Shown piece after piece: positions 46,386-55,456 of a stretch of DNA of 64,000 nucleotides (within the stretch, counting starts at the first letter, position 1; every line of letters starts with the position of its first letter). The stretch comes from Pseudonocardia sp. EC080619-01 (lineage in GTDB: Bacteria; Actinomycetota; Actinomycetes; Mycobacteriales; Pseudonocardiaceae), in assembly GCF_001420995.1 (NCBI RefSeq), contig NZ_CP012184.1, positions 1,968,501 to 2,032,500 of the forward strand, written 5' to 3'. The translations under genes and the position numbers were made by a program. The notes below the pieces were generated by a model. The model did no database searches. It was not told the DNA's origin and saw nothing but the letters and a program-made list of their open reading frames with translations.

Positions 46386-46892
46386 TCAGCGGGCCGCACT
46401 GGTGATCGGGCCGGCCGTCATGCCGGCGTCGACGGTGATCGGGCCGTACGCGGTGAAGGTGACGTCGGAGCCGGGGATCGGCTTGAAGGTCGTCTCGTTG
46501 GCGTGCGCGGGCCCGCCGGAGTCCGGGACGTGGATGTCGAACGTGACGGGGGCGCCGTCACCGAACGGGACGCGGTAGCCGTCCTCCCCGGTGGGCTGCA
46601 CGTCCGCCGGCCGCGGCGAGCCGTTGAGGCTGAAGCCGAAGTCGGTCGGCGTTCCACCCAGGAAGCACTGGGCCGCACCGGGCTTCGCGTAGACCGTGAC
46701 GGTGTAGTTCGCGACCTCGGCGGTGGAGGGAAGCGCTTCGACGACGGCCTTCTGGTTGCCTTCGGTGCACCCGGTGAAGGGCGGGGTCTCGGCGGGCGCG
46801 GCGGAGGCGACCCCGGCCGGGACGAGTGCCGCCGCGGCTGCCATCGTGACGGCGGCGGTGATGCGGGCGAGTCGGGTCTGCTTCGTCGTCAT
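46386..46892 (-). CDS. secreted DUF4232-like protein, paralogue 3 of 3
   Basis: A 168-residue secreted protein, first of the tandem set. It has a signal peptide (AAVTMAAAAALVPAGVASA, cleavage near residue 32), cysteines in PFTGCTEGNQKAVVEAL and AAQCFLGGTPTDFGFSLNGS, and a C-terminal half with FGDGAPVTFDIHVPDSGGP and FTAYGPITVDAGMTAGPI. The FSLNGSPR-x-A and AYGPI-x-VDAG motifs are nearly identical in paralogue 2, showing recent duplication. The start is ATG 46892. Function unknown. Confidence 0.74.
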   Translation of the reverse strand: MTTKQTRLARITAAVTMAAAAALVPAGVASAAPAETPPFTGCTEGNQKAVVEALPSTAEVANYTVTVYAKPGAAQCFLGGTPTDFGFSLNGSPRPADVQPTGEDGYRVPFGDGAPVTFDIHVPDSGGPAHANETTFKPIPGSDVTFTAYGPITVDAGMTAGPITSAAR

Positions 46893-47139
46893 CTGCGGTA
46901 CCTCTCTCGTTCCTCGTGGACGCCCCGGCAGCCGATCGGGCCGCCGTGGGCGCTTGCACAGGGAGAGACGCGTGCACCACGGAACAGTTCGCCCGGCGTG
47001 TCATCCGCCTCGCCGGAGCAACCCCGAGGTCCGTCCGGACGTCCGCGTGTACGCCGTCCGCCGCACACCGGACTCGCGGACACGCCCATGACCTGCGGGT
47101 TCACCGGAACTGTCAGGGGTCCGGTGCACGCTGCGTGCC

Positions 47140-48768
47140 GTGGACGTCCTGAGCCTTCTCGCCGGAACGCTGCTCGGTGCGGCGCTGGCCGCCGTCGTCA
47201 CCTGGCTGGTCGCCACCGCCCGGTTCCGCGCCGAGGCGGCGGAGGCCGCACGGGTCGCCGCCAACACGGCGGCGACCACCCGGGCCGACGCGGCGGGCCT
47301 GCGCGCCGAGCGCTCCGGGCTCATGGAGCGGATCGAGGAGCTGCACGAGTCCCTCGACGACGCGACCGTCCGTGCGCGGCGGGCGGAGTCCGACGCGGCG
47401 GGCGCGACCGCGGCGCTGCGGGCCGAGCGGGAGGCGCGGGCGGAGGCCGAGACCGGGTTGAAGGACTCCTTCGCCGCGCTGTCGCAGGACGCGCTGGCCC
47501 GCAACAACGAGGCGTTCGTGGCGCTCGCCGAGAGCCGGCTCAAGGAGGCGACCGCCGAGCTGTCGGCGAAGGCCCGGGGTGACGAGACCGCGCGCGCCAA
47601 GGCCGTCGAGCAGATGCTCGACCCCGTCACGGCGGCGCTCGGCCGCGTCGAGGGCCAGCTGCGCTCGGTGGAGAAGGAGCGCGAGTCCGCCTACGCGGGA
47701 CTGCGCGAGCAGGTGCGGGCGATGGCCGCCAACTCCGAGAAACTCGGCACCGAGACCAAGGCGCTGGTGAACGCGCTGCGCGCGCCCCAGGTCCGCGGGC
47801 GGTGGGGCGAGATGCAGCTGCAGCGGGTCGCCGAGATGGCCGGGATGGTCGAGCACTGCGACTTCTCCACCCAGGTCTCCGCCGACGGCGAGGACGGCGG
47901 CGTCCGCCCGGACATGCTCGTCCGCCTGGCCGGGGGCAAGCAGGTGGTGGTGGACGCCAAGGTCCCGTTCGCGGCGTACCTGGAGGCCGTCGAGGCCACC
48001 GACCCCGACGTGCACGCGCAGAAGCTCACGGCGCACGCCCGGCAGCTCCGCACCCACGTCGACCAGCTCGCGGGCAAGGCGTACTGGGAGTCGTTCGAGC
48101 CGACACCCGAGTTCGTCGTGCTGTTCGTGCCGGGCGACCCGTTCCTGGAGGCGGCGCTGCGTTCCGATCCCGGGCTGCTGGAGCACGCGTTCGGCCGCAA
48201 CGTGGTCCTCGCGACGCCGACCACCCTGGTCGCGCTGCTCCGCACCGTCGCCTACGGCTGGAAGCAGGAGGCACTGGCCCGCAACGCGGCACAGGTGCAC
48301 CGGCTCGGCCGCGAGCTGCACGGCCGGCTCGCGACCATGGGCACGCACGTCGCCAAGCTCGGCCGGAGCCTCGACTCGGTGGTGGAGAGCTACAACCGCA
48401 CCGTGTCGTCGCTGGAGGCGCGGGTGCTGGTGAGCGCCCGCAAGTTCACCGAGCTGCAGGTCGCCGACACCGAGCTCGAGGGGCCCACCACGGTGGACCG
48501 CACCCCGCGCGGTGTCTCGGCGCCGGAGCTGGTCGCCTCCGCCGGGGACTCGCTGGTGTCGCTGGAGGACCTCGGCCGCGGCGACGCCGAGGAGCGGCAG
48601 CAGCGGGTCCGCACGCCGTGGGCCGACGCGGCCCGGGCCGAGCACGGCCGGAGCGGGCCCGGCCGGGCCGACCACGCCGGCGACCCGCACCTCCACCCGG
48701 ACGGCCCCTTCGGCGACGGTGGGCCGGCCGACGGGTCCGGGCCCGCACCGCGGGGGGAGTTAGGCTGA
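47140..48768 (+). CDS. rmuC: DNA recombination protein RmuC
   Basis: A 542-residue protein: N-terminal transmembrane helix (LLAGTLLGAALAAVVTWLVA), a long coiled coil (about residues 30-190, Ala/Arg/Glu-rich), and the RmuC nuclease-like domain (about 205-440) with ALRAPQVRGRWGEMQLQRVA, VVVDAKVPFAAYLEAVE, AYWESFEPTPEFVVLFVPGD and NVVLATPTTLVALLRTVAYG. RmuC limits DNA inversions and belongs to the PD-(D/E)XK fold. The final about 75 residues are a low-complexity tail. GTG 47140 sets the start just ahead of the anchor helix. Confidence 0.92.
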   Translation: MDVLSLLAGTLLGAALAAVVTWLVATARFRAEAAEAARVAANTAATTRADAAGLRAERSGLMERIEELHESLDDATVRARRAESDAAGATAALRAEREARAEAETGLKDSFAALSQDALARNNEAFVALAESRLKEATAELSAKARGDETARAKAVEQMLDPVTAALGRVEGQLRSVEKERESAYAGLREQVRAMAANSEKLGTETKALVNALRAPQVRGRWGEMQLQRVAEMAGMVEHCDFSTQVSADGEDGGVRPDMLVRLAGGKQVVVDAKVPFAAYLEAVEATDPDVHAQKLTAHARQLRTHVDQLAGKAYWESFEPTPEFVVLFVPGDPFLEAALRSDPGLLEHAFGRNVVLATPTTLVALLRTVAYGWKQEALARNAAQVHRLGRELHGRLATMGTHVAKLGRSLDSVVESYNRTVSSLEARVLVSARKFTELQVADTELEGPTTVDRTPRGVSAPELVASAGDSLVSLEDLGRGDAEERQQRVRTPWADAARAEHGRSGPGRADHAGDPHLHPDGPFGDGGPADGSGPAPRGELG

Positions 48769-48772
48769 CCGG

Positions 48773-49840
48773 GTGACCACGCGCACGAGCTCGGCCCGCC
48801 GGCCCGGCGGATCCGCGTCCCGGTCCCCCGCTCCTGCCCGTGGCAGCTGGCCGGTCCGGGAGCGGTCGCTCCTCCGTCCCGTCCTCGGCATCCCGCCGCT
48901 CGCCGCGATCGGCATCGCCGTCGCGACGACGGCCGTCGGGGTGCTCGTCGACCTGCTCCGGATCGGGACCGTGGGCCGGGTCTTCGAGGTCGGGTACCTC
49001 CTCGGGTGTGTGCTCGCCGTCTCCTGGGTGCGACGGCGCAGCATCTTCCTCCCGGCGGTGCAGCCACCGCTGCTGCTGGCCGTCGTCGTGCCGTTGACGG
49101 CGGTGCTGATCGGCGCGCCGACCGGTGGCGGCGCGGCGGAGAGCGTCCTGATGGCGGGTGCCCCGCTGATCAACGCGTTCCCGGCGATGGCGGTCACGAC
49201 GGCGGTCGTCCTCCTGGTCACCGGCTTCCGGCTGCTGCGGCAGCGGCTCGGCCCGGACGACTCCGTGGGACGCCTGCGGGCGCGGCTCGGCCGCGACCCG
49301 GGTGGCCACGACCCGGACGGTCCCGGCGGTACCCCCGGCGCCGGCCGGAGCCGCCGCGGTGGGGCCCGCAACGCGGACACGGAGCGCCCCGGAGAACGAC
49401 GTCCCGGGCGTGGCCGTTCCGGACGGGGCACGACGACGGGCCGGTCCGCCGACGGGCGCGGCCGTCCCGGTGGCGCGGGCGGCGCGACCGAGCGGTCCCC
49501 GCGACGGGGATCCACCGGCCGGGCCGGGGACGGCGCCGCCCGAACCGGCTCGACCGGCCGTGCCGACGCCGGCCGGGGCGGTTCCGTGTCGGACCGCTCC
49601 GGGTCGGGACGGTCCGGGGCACCCGGCTCCGGCGGCTCCGCGGGCGCGGGTGGTGTGGCCGGCTCCCGCTCGTCCGGTACCGGGCGGTCCGGGTCCGGAC
49701 GGTCCGGCATCCCGGGTGCGGCGCGGTCCGGCGGTACCGGCGAGGCCGGGGGCCGGTCGACGTCCCGGTCGGAAGGAGCGCGACCGTCCGGCGCGACACG
49801 GCGGAACCCCTCCGGGCGGACCCGCCGCGACTCCGGCTGA
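48773..49840 (+). CDS. DUF6542-like membrane protein with a long Gly/Arg/Ser-rich tail
   Basis: A 355-residue protein. Residues 30-150 hold four hydrophobic segments (PLAAIGIAVATTAVGVLVDLL; VGYLLGCVLAVSWV; PPLLLAVVVPLTAVLIG; FPAMAVTTAVVLLVTGF) with VGRVFEVGYLLG between, resembling the DUF6542 domain. The remainder (about 165-355) is disordered, rich in Gly, Arg, Ser and Asp. A related membrane protein lies between ychF and ispH in mycobacteria (Rv1111c), which supports the assignment. The start is GTG 48773, 4 bp after the rmuC stop. Function unknown. Confidence 0.7.
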   Translation: MTTRTSSARRPGGSASRSPAPARGSWPVRERSLLRPVLGIPPLAAIGIAVATTAVGVLVDLLRIGTVGRVFEVGYLLGCVLAVSWVRRRSIFLPAVQPPLLLAVVVPLTAVLIGAPTGGGAAESVLMAGAPLINAFPAMAVTTAVVLLVTGFRLLRQRLGPDDSVGRLRARLGRDPGGHDPDGPGGTPGAGRSRRGGARNADTERPGERRPGRGRSGRGTTTGRSADGRGRPGGAGGATERSPRRGSTGRAGDGAARTGSTGRADAGRGGSVSDRSGSGRSGAPGSGGSAGAGGVAGSRSSGTGRSGSGRSGIPGAARSGGTGEAGGRSTSRSEGARPSGATRRNPSGRTRRDSG

Positions 49841-50043
49841 CGGAGCCCGGCACACCGGACGGATCACACATCCGGTCCCGCCGGCGTCGCCGCTGGTAGG
49901 CGGTCCGGGGGTACCCCGGTCACACCGTCCGGGGCAACCGACCGGACAATCGAGGCAACCCGCCCCCCGGTCCGGGCGTCACATGTTCCGGGGGCAGGCG
50001 TGACCGCCCGCTCCCCGACGCCCGTCGCACGACCTGGAGAACG

Positions 50044-50598
50044 ATGTCCACCACCCGGAACACCCGCCTCCCCCGGCCCGCGATCCTCGTCGCGCTCGTC
50101 ACCGCGGCGATCGCGCTGATCGGCGTCGGTACGGCACTGGCCTCGACGCCGGCGGCGCAGGCGTTCCGCGACCAGCCCCTGGTGCCCGGCACCCCGTGCA
50201 CCGTGACCGCCCGCGCCTGCGTCGATCTCGACTCGAAGCAGTCCTGGCTGTTCGACGCCGGCAAGGTCGTCAACGGCCCGGTCCCGGTCGCGACCGGCGG
50301 TCCCGGCAAGGAGACCCCGATCGGCCACTCGCTGCGGGTCTACCGCAAGGAGCAGCTGCACCACAGCGGGGAGTACACCGCCACCAACGGCGAGCCGGCC
50401 CCGATGCCGTGGTCGGTCTTCTTCCAGGACGGCGGGATCGCCTTCCACGAGGGCCGCACCGACACCCCGTCGGCCGGCTGCGTCCGGCTGACCAAGGACC
50501 ACGCCGTCGCGTGGTTCAACCACCTGCAGATCGGCGACCAGGTCCAGGTCGTCTCCGGCAAGCAGGTCCAGGCGGAGCGCGGCGCGCCCCCGGCCTGA
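50044..50598 (+). CDS. L,D-transpeptidase (YkuD domain)
   Basis: A 184-residue exported enzyme: signal/anchor PAILVALVTAAIALIGVGTA, then a YkuD domain (about residues 55-175) with HEGRTDTPSAGCVRL, the H-x-n-S-x-G-C-R catalytic motif with Cys near residue 149. L,D-transpeptidases form 3-3 cross-links in peptidoglycan or attach proteins to it, using tetrapeptide stems. The domain is short and lacks the actinobacterial Ig-like partner domain. The start is ATG 50044; CTGGAGAACG lies just upstream. A 44-bp palindrome terminator follows. Confidence 0.87.
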   Translation: MSTTRNTRLPRPAILVALVTAAIALIGVGTALASTPAAQAFRDQPLVPGTPCTVTARACVDLDSKQSWLFDAGKVVNGPVPVATGGPGKETPIGHSLRVYRKEQLHHSGEYTATNGEPAPMPWSVFFQDGGIAFHEGRTDTPSAGCVRLTKDHAVAWFNHLQIGDQVQVVSGKQVQAERGAPPA

Positions 50599-50611
50599 TC
50601 CCCTCACACAC

Positions 50612-50655
50612 GACGAACGCCCCCGGGACCCGATCGGGTCCCGGGGGCGTTCGTC
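50612..50655. terminator. 44-bp perfect palindrome, bidirectional terminator
   Basis: Two perfectly complementary 22-bp halves meet without a spacer. They lie between the convergent stops of the L,D-transpeptidase (50598) and ispH (50699). In RNA only a few central bases would be looped out. This is the longest perfect palindrome seen in the window. Confidence 0.82.
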
Positions 50656-50698
50656 CGTTCTCGGCCGGCGCGGAGTCCGCGCGGCGGGTCGCGGCGGG

Positions 50699-51661
50699 TC
50701 AGGGTGTCGCGGGCTGGCGCGGTGGGCGCAGCTCGCGCGGCAGCGAGAAGACCAGCGTCTCCTCGGCGGTGTCGACCTCCTCGACCGAGCCGAAGCCGCG
50801 CTCGGCGAGATGGTCGACGACACCGCGCACCAGCACCTCGGGGACCGAGGCGCCGCTCGTCACGCCGATCGTCTGCACGCCCTCGAGCCAGGTCTCGTCG
50901 ATCTCCTTGGCGTAGTCGATCAGGTACGAGGATCCGGCGCCCGCGCCGAGCGCCACCTCGACCAGCCGCACCGAGTTCGACGAGTTCCGCGAGCCGACGA
51001 CGAGCACGAGGTCGCAGCGCGGTGCCATCGTCTTCACCGCGACCTGGCGGTTCTGGGTGGCGTAGCAGATGTCGTCCGACGGCGGGTTCTGCAGCTTCGG
51101 GAACTTCTCCCGCAGCGCACGGACCGTCTCCATCGTCTCGTCGACGCTCAGCGTGGTCTGGGACAGCCACACGACCTTGTCCGGGTCGCGGACGGTGACC
51201 TTGTCGACGTCGGCGGCCGACTCGACGAGCTGGATGTGCTCGGGCGCCTCACCGGAGGTGCCCTCGACCTCCTCGTGGCCGGCGTGCCCGACGAGCAGGA
51301 TGTCGTAGTCCTCGCGGGCGAACCGCTTCGCCTCCTGGTGGACCTTGGTCACCAGCGGGCAGGTCGCGTCGATCGTCCTGAGCTCACGCCCCTTGGCCTC
51401 GTCGCGCACGGCGGGCGAGACCCCGTGCGCGGAGAACACGACGTGGGCACCCTGGGGGACCTCGGAGGCCTCCTCGACGAAGATCGCACCGCGGTCGCGC
51501 AGCGTCTCGACGACGTGCTTGTTGTGCACGATCTCCTTGCGCACGTAGACCGGCGCGCCGTACTGGTCGAGCGCCTGTTCCACCGCCTCGACGGCACGGT
51601 CGACGCCCGCGCAGTAGCCGCGGGGCTTGGCGAGCAGGACCTGCTTCGCAGAACCGGACAT
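50699..51661 (-). CDS. ispH: 4-hydroxy-3-methylbut-2-enyl diphosphate reductase IspH
   Basis: IspH is the last enzyme of the MEP isoprenoid pathway; a [4Fe-4S] cluster converts HMBPP to IPP and DMAPP. The 320-residue product has cluster cysteines in [16 protein letters not shown] (C17), [13 protein letters not shown] and [11 protein letters not shown], and substrate motifs FSAHGVS and [14 protein letters not shown] 51661 gives the normal start; the frame to 51775 is unsupported. It is divergent from the lipid-droplet protein gene, the order known from mycobacteria (Rv1109c-Rv1110). Confidence 0.95.
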   Translation of the reverse strand: MSGSAKQVLLAKPRGYCAGVDRAVEAVEQALDQYGAPVYVRKEIVHNKHVVETLRDRGAIFVEEASEVPQGAHVVFSAHGVSPAVRDEAKGRELRTIDATCPLVTKVHQEAKRFAREDYDILLVGHAGHEEVEGTSGEAPEHIQLVESAADVDKVTVRDPDKVVWLSQTTLSVDETMETVRALREKFPKLQNPPSDDICYATQNRQVAVKTMAPRCDLVLVVGSRNSSNSVRLVEVALGAGAGSSYLIDYAKEIDETWLEGVQTIGVTSGASVPEVLVRGVVDHLAERGFGSVEEVDTAEETLVFSLPRELRPPRQPATP

Positions 51662-51766
51662 GCCACCAGCGTACGGACCACGATCGGCACGGGCAGCGGT
51701 ACGTGACGGGCCCGACCGGACACGCCACGGCGGTCCCCCGCGACACGCACGCGCCACTGCTGGACA

Positions 51767-52387
51767 ATGAGCCACATGTCACCGCTGCCGTTCCCCGTGC
51801 GGATCGCCGCCGGCCTCGTCGTGACGGCCGTGGAGCAGGCCCGTGAGCTGCCCCGGCACGCCGTCGAGCTGCCGGTCACCGCGGTCAGTCAGGCCCTGCA
51901 GGTCTCGATGCGCCTGCAGCAGACGGTCACCGAGCTGGCGATCAAGGGTGATCGCGCGCTGGGCGCGCTGCGCCCCGCCGACGACGTCCCGAACTGGGCC
52001 ACGTTCGACGACGACCTCGCCGACCTGCGGCTGCCCGAGGCGGAGCCGATCGCGCCGCCGCTGCCGCCGGAGTCGTCGTCGGCCACGCCCGGCGACGGCC
52101 CGCGCAACGGCTCCGTGTCCACGCTGCGGCCGTCCCGCTCCGGCATCCCGATCGAGCGCCCCGGGCGGCCCGCGACGGCGTCGAACCGCGCCGAGGCGGC
52201 GGCGGGCGCACCGCAGGCCGTGCCGGAGTACCCGACGATGACGGTCCCCCAGCTGCGCGGCAAGATGCGCGCGCTGAGCCTCGATGACCTCTCCGACCTG
52301 CTCGCGTGGGAGACCGCGCACGAGAACCGGCCGCCGTTCGTCACGATGCTGACGAACCGGATCGCGACGCTCTCCCAGGAGAAGTGA
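51767..52387 (+). CDS. lipid droplet-associated protein (Rv1109c-like)
   Basis: A 206-residue protein with an amphipathic, hydrophobic N-terminal half ([21 protein letters not shown], then [20 protein letters not shown]), a flexible Pro/Ser-rich middle and a conserved C-terminal domain, [20 protein letters not shown] then [20 protein letters not shown]. Orthologues lie between ispH and xseA in mycobacteria and are annotated as lipid droplet-associated. The C-terminal part may bind a partner protein. ATG 51767 or 51776; both give the same domains. Its stop overlaps the xseA start by 4 bp. Confidence 0.78.
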   Translation: MSHMSPLPFPVRIAAGLVVTAVEQARELPRHAVELPVTAVSQALQVSMRLQQTVTELAIKGDRALGALRPADDVPNWATFDDDLADLRLPEAEPIAPPLPPESSSATPGDGPRNGSVSTLRPSRSGIPIERPGRPATASNRAEAAAGAPQAVPEYPTMTVPQLRGKMRALSLDDLSDLLAWETAHENRPPFVTMLTNRIATLSQEK

Positions 52388-53661
52388 CCACCTCCGAGGA
52401 CGACCCCTGGCCCGTCCGCACGGTCGCCCGCAAGATCGCCGAGTGGGTCGACCGGCTCGGAGCGGTGTGGGTCGAGGGTCAGCTCGCGCAGGTCAATGCC
52501 CGGACCGGCACCGCGTTCCTGACGCTGCGCGACCCGGCTGCCGACGTGTCGCTGCAGCTCACGGCGCCCTCGTCGCTGGTGCGCGACTCCGGCGGTGCCG
52601 TGACCGAGGGCAGCCGGGTGATCGTGCACGGCAAGCCCTCGTTCTACCTGGGGCGCGGGACGCTCAGCCTTCGGGTGGACCGGATCCGCGCCGTCGGTCT
52701 CGGCGAGCTGCTCGCCCGGATCGAGCGGCTGCGCCGGCTGCTCGACGCGGAGGGCCTGTTCGATCCCGCGCTGAAGCGCCGCCCACCGCTGCTCCCGCAC
52801 ACCATCGGCCTGGTGACCGGCCGGGACTCGGCCGCCGAGCACGACGTCGTCTCGGGCGCCACGGCCCGCTGGCCCGCGGTGCGGTTCCGGATCGAGAACG
52901 TCGCGGTGCAGGGCGGGCTCGCCGTCGAGCAGGTCGTCGGCGCGCTGCGGACCCTCGACCGCGACCCGGACGTGCAGGTGATCGTCCTCGCCCGCGGCGG
53001 CGGCAGCGTGGAGGACCTGCTGCCCTTCTCCGACGAGACCCTCTGCCGGGCCGTCGCGGCCTGCCGGACGCCGGTCGTGTCGGCGATCGGGCACGAGCCC
53101 GACACCCCGCTCGTCGACCACGTCGCCGACGTCCGCTGTTCCACCCCGACCGCGGCCGGCCGGAGCCTGGTGCCCGACCTCGGCGAGGAGACCGCGCGGA
53201 TCGCCGGGCTGCGGGACCGGGCCCGGCACGCGTTGCACGGCTGGGTCGACCGCGAGCAACGACGGCTGGACGACCTGCGGCGCCGGCCCGCCCTGGCCGA
53301 GCCCCTGCGGCTGGTCGGGTCCCGGGAGCGGGAGATCGCCGACGCCCGCGCCGCCGCGCACCGGGCGGTGCTGCGGCGGCTGGACCGGTCGTCGTCGGAG
53401 CTGGAGCACCTGACCGCACGCCTGACCGCGCTGGGCCCGACGGCGACGCTGGCCCGCGGGTACGCGATCGTCCAGCTCACCGGGTCCGGGGACGATGTCC
53501 CGCCGCTGCTGCGGTCGGCCGCCGACGCACCGGCCGGGACCGGGCTGCGGATCCGGGTCGCCGACGGCGCGGTCGCGGCGACCGTCACGGGCCCGGACGA
53601 CGACAGCAGACGGGCCTCGGGCACCACCACGACCTCGGGCACAGCGAAGGAGACCGGATGA
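52384..53661 (+). CDS. xseA: exodeoxyribonuclease VII large subunit
   Basis: A 425-residue XseA. The N-terminal OB fold has [20 protein letters not shown] and [20 protein letters not shown], and the catalytic region has [29 protein letters not shown] and [20 protein letters not shown]; a coiled coil (about 270-370) binds the small subunits. Exo VII degrades single-stranded DNA from both ends in repair. GTG 52384 overlaps the stop of the previous gene. xseB overlaps its stop by 4 bp (53658). Confidence 0.94.
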   Translation: MTTSEDDPWPVRTVARKIAEWVDRLGAVWVEGQLAQVNARTGTAFLTLRDPAADVSLQLTAPSSLVRDSGGAVTEGSRVIVHGKPSFYLGRGTLSLRVDRIRAVGLGELLARIERLRRLLDAEGLFDPALKRRPPLLPHTIGLVTGRDSAAEHDVVSGATARWPAVRFRIENVAVQGGLAVEQVVGALRTLDRDPDVQVIVLARGGGSVEDLLPFSDETLCRAVAACRTPVVSAIGHEPDTPLVDHVADVRCSTPTAAGRSLVPDLGEETARIAGLRDRARHALHGWVDREQRRLDDLRRRPALAEPLRLVGSREREIADARAAAHRAVLRRLDRSSSELEHLTARLTALGPTATLARGYAIVQLTGSGDDVPPLLRSAADAPAGTGLRIRVADGAVAATVTGPDDDSRRASGTTTTSGTAKETG

Positions 53662-53894
53662 GCGAGCGACCTGCCGTCGACACCCTCGGGTACGAGCAGG
53701 CCCGTGACGAGCTCGTCGAGGTCGTGCGCGCGCTCGAGGTGGGCGGCCTCGGCCTGGACGAGTCCGTCGCGATGTGGGAGCGCGGCGAGGCCCTGGCCCG
53801 CCGCTGCGAGGACCAGCTGGCCGGTGCCCGTACCCGCATCGAGGATCGGCTCGCCGAGGCCGAGTCGGGGGACGACACCGCCGACGAGACCTGA
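53658..53894 (+). CDS. xseB: exodeoxyribonuclease VII small subunit
   Basis: A 78-residue helical hairpin protein: [40 protein letters not shown] and [15 protein letters not shown] match XseB. Several small subunits coat the coiled coil of XseA. The ATG at 53658 overlaps the xseA stop (ATGA), giving the coupled expression expected of a stoichiometric complex. The repeat module A begins 7 bp after its stop. Confidence 0.93.
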   Translation: MSERPAVDTLGYEQARDELVEVVRALEVGGLGLDESVAMWERGEALARRCEDQLAGARTRIEDRLAEAESGDDTADET

Positions 53895-53901
53895 GCCCCT
53901 G

Positions 53902-54006
53902 GTTCGCACGGGATCCCGTCGTCCGCACGGGTTCCCGTCGTTCGCACGGGTTCCCGTCGTTCGCACGGGATCCGATCCCGTGCGAGGAGACCGATCCCGT
54001 GCGAGG
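53902..54006. repeat. TTCGCACGGG repeat module A (downstream of xseB)
   Basis: Three direct 19-bp units, GTTCGCACGGGATCCCGTC at 53902-53920 and variants at 53921-53939 and 53940-53958, are followed by a head-to-head unit (53959-53987; 11-bp arms CGCACGGGATC/GATCCCGTGCG) and, after AGACC, one more inverted copy GATCCCGTGCGAGG (53993-54006). Each unit core ACGGGATCCCGT is itself palindromic. There are no spacers, so it is not a CRISPR. Modules B1 (55084) and B2 (55222) have the same plan. Confidence 0.85.
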
Positions 54007-54074
54007 CGCGGTTGGTTGTCCACAGGGAGCGGATTCGGGGTCGTAGGGGTGCTGCTGGGGGGCAGGGTCGGGGT

Positions 54075-55043
54075 ATGACCAGCTCCGATGCGCTCCCCGG
54101 ACTGGGGCCGTTCCGGCGGGCCGACCTGCATGCGGTGGGACTCGGCGATCCCGCGATCCGGGCCTTGGTGCGGGCGGGCCGTCTGCAGGCGGTGTGCCGC
54201 GGCATGTACGTGCCGGGCCCGGTCGCGCCGGCCCCGGCGCGGTCCCGGGCCGAGCACGTCGAGCGGCTGACGGCCCGGCACGTCCTCGCGATCCGTGGCG
54301 TCGTCGCCCGGCTCGACGCGCCGGCCGTGGTCAGCCACGTCTCCGCCGCGGTCCTGCACGCCGTCGACCTGTGGGACCTGCCGTTCGACCGCGTGCACCT
54401 GACCCGGGACCGCCCCAGCGGCGCGCGGCGCGGACACGACCTGCACCTGCACGCGGCACCGCTCCCTCCGGGCGACGTCACCGTGATCCGCGGGATCCCC
54501 GTGACGACACCGGCACGGACTGCCGTCGACATCGCCCGGGCGGCGACGTTCGACCAGGGGGTCGTCGTCGCGGACGCCGCGTTGCGGCAGACCGGCACGA
54601 ACCGTCCCGCGCTCGAGGAGGTCCTCCGCGCGTCTGCCGGGCGGCACGGGGTGACCCGCGCGGCCCGCGTCGTGGCGTTCGCGGACGGGTGCGCCGCAAG
54701 TCCGGGCGAGTCACGCAGCCGGGTCCTGTTCGCGCGGAACCACCTACCGGTGCCGGTGCTCCAGCGGGAGGTCAGGGACCGGGACGGGATGCATGTCGCG
54801 ACCGTCGACTTCTGGTGGAGCGGACGGCGCCCGGTCGTCGGGGAGTTCGACGGCGAGGTCAAGTACGGACGCCTGCTGCGCCCCGGTCAGGATCCCGGCG
54901 ACGTCGTCGTCCAGGAGAAGATCCGGGAGGACCACCTGCGCGAGCTCGGGCTGGACGTGGTCCGCTGGACCTGGCAGGACCTGGCCGACCCGCAGCACCT
55001 GCTGGCCCGGCTCCGCCGCAGGCTCGGCACCCACAACACATGA
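54075..55043 (+). CDS. solitary AbiEi/DUF559-type protein flanked by repeat modules
   Basis: A 322-residue protein. The N-terminal part (about residues 1-75) resembles AbiEi winged-helix domains: FRRADLHAVGLGDPAIRALV then RAGRLQAVCRGMYVPG. The middle (about 75-185) has VVSHVSAAVLHAVDLWDLPF and GIPVTTPARTAVDIARAATF. The C-terminal region (about 220-322) resembles the DUF559/Vsr-like fold with VATVDFWW, VVGEFDGEVKYG (acidic E-F-D-G motif), then EKIREDHLRELGLDVVRWTW; unlike the gene at 22708, the E-x-D-G motif is intact. ATG 54075. Repeat modules lie on both sides (53902-54006; 55084-55345). No AbiEii toxin gene is adjacent. Confidence 0.75.
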   Translation: MTSSDALPGLGPFRRADLHAVGLGDPAIRALVRAGRLQAVCRGMYVPGPVAPAPARSRAEHVERLTARHVLAIRGVVARLDAPAVVSHVSAAVLHAVDLWDLPFDRVHLTRDRPSGARRGHDLHLHAAPLPPGDVTVIRGIPVTTPARTAVDIARAATFDQGVVVADAALRQTGTNRPALEEVLRASAGRHGVTRAARVVAFADGCAASPGESRSRVLFARNHLPVPVLQREVRDRDGMHVATVDFWWSGRRPVVGEFDGEVKYGRLLRPGQDPGDVVVQEKIREDHLRELGLDVVRWTWQDLADPQHLLARLRRRLGTHNT

Positions 55044-55083
55044 CCGACCCATGACACCGCCCGCCCGCCCGCTGGTTGCGCCA

Positions 55084-55150
55084 CTTCGCACGGGGTCCCT
55101 TCGTTCGCACGGGATCGGATCCAGTGCGAACGGAGGGATCCCGTGCGAGC
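55084..55150. repeat. TTCGCACGGG repeat module B1
   Basis: One direct unit (CTTCGCACGGGGTCCCTTC, 55084-55102) is followed by a head-to-head unit (GTTCGCACGGGATC with its near-inverse GATCCAGTGCGAAC, 55103-55131) and, after GGAGG, an inverted copy GATCCCGTGCGAGC (55137-55150). The plan matches modules A and B2 with fewer direct units. Confidence 0.82.
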
Positions 55151-55221
55151 CATGGGCCGCGACCGATCCGGAGCGGGCCGTGGCCCCGGCGTAGCGGAGT
55201 CCGTTCGGGACGAAGTCCCGT

Positions 55222-55345
55222 GGCTCACGAGCTCCCGCCGCCCGCACGAGCTCCCGCTGCTCGCACGGGGTCTCGTCGCTCGCACGAGGTCTCGTCGCTC
55301 GCACGAGGTCCGACCCCGTGCGAGCGAACCGATCCCGTGCGAACC
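55222..55345. repeat. TTCGCACGGG repeat module B2
   Basis: Four direct units, variants with CACGAG or CACGGG cores, are followed by a head-to-head unit (55297-55325, arms pairing at 13 of 14 positions) and, after GAACC, an inverted copy GATCCCGTGCGAACC ending near 55345. Unit length is again 19 bp (e.g. GCTCGCACGGGGTCTCGTC at 55259-55277). Confidence 0.82.
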
Positions 55346-55456
55346 GGGATCCGACACGGGCAGGTCCTGCGTCGACGCGGGGCCTGTGTCGACGCGGGTC
55401 CCGGCGGGGGTGGGCACGGTGGTCACGGGGACCGGGCCGGTCGGCCGGCGCCGGGG

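Larger units (their letters stand above)
55044..55456. other. 413-bp intergenic region filled by repeat modules B1 and B2
   Basis: No gene is supported. Module B1 (55084-55150), a linking segment with a GGGAC-GAA-GTCCC hairpin near 55207-55219, module B2 (55222-55345), and a direct 16-bp duplication (CCTGCGTCGACGCGGG at 55366-55381 and CCTGTGTCGACGCGGG at 55383-55398) fill most of it. Confidence 0.75.

Noticed and set aside
53902..55345. CRISPR array
   Set aside because: Units are contiguous 19-mers without unique spacers and include inverted copies; no cas genes are present.
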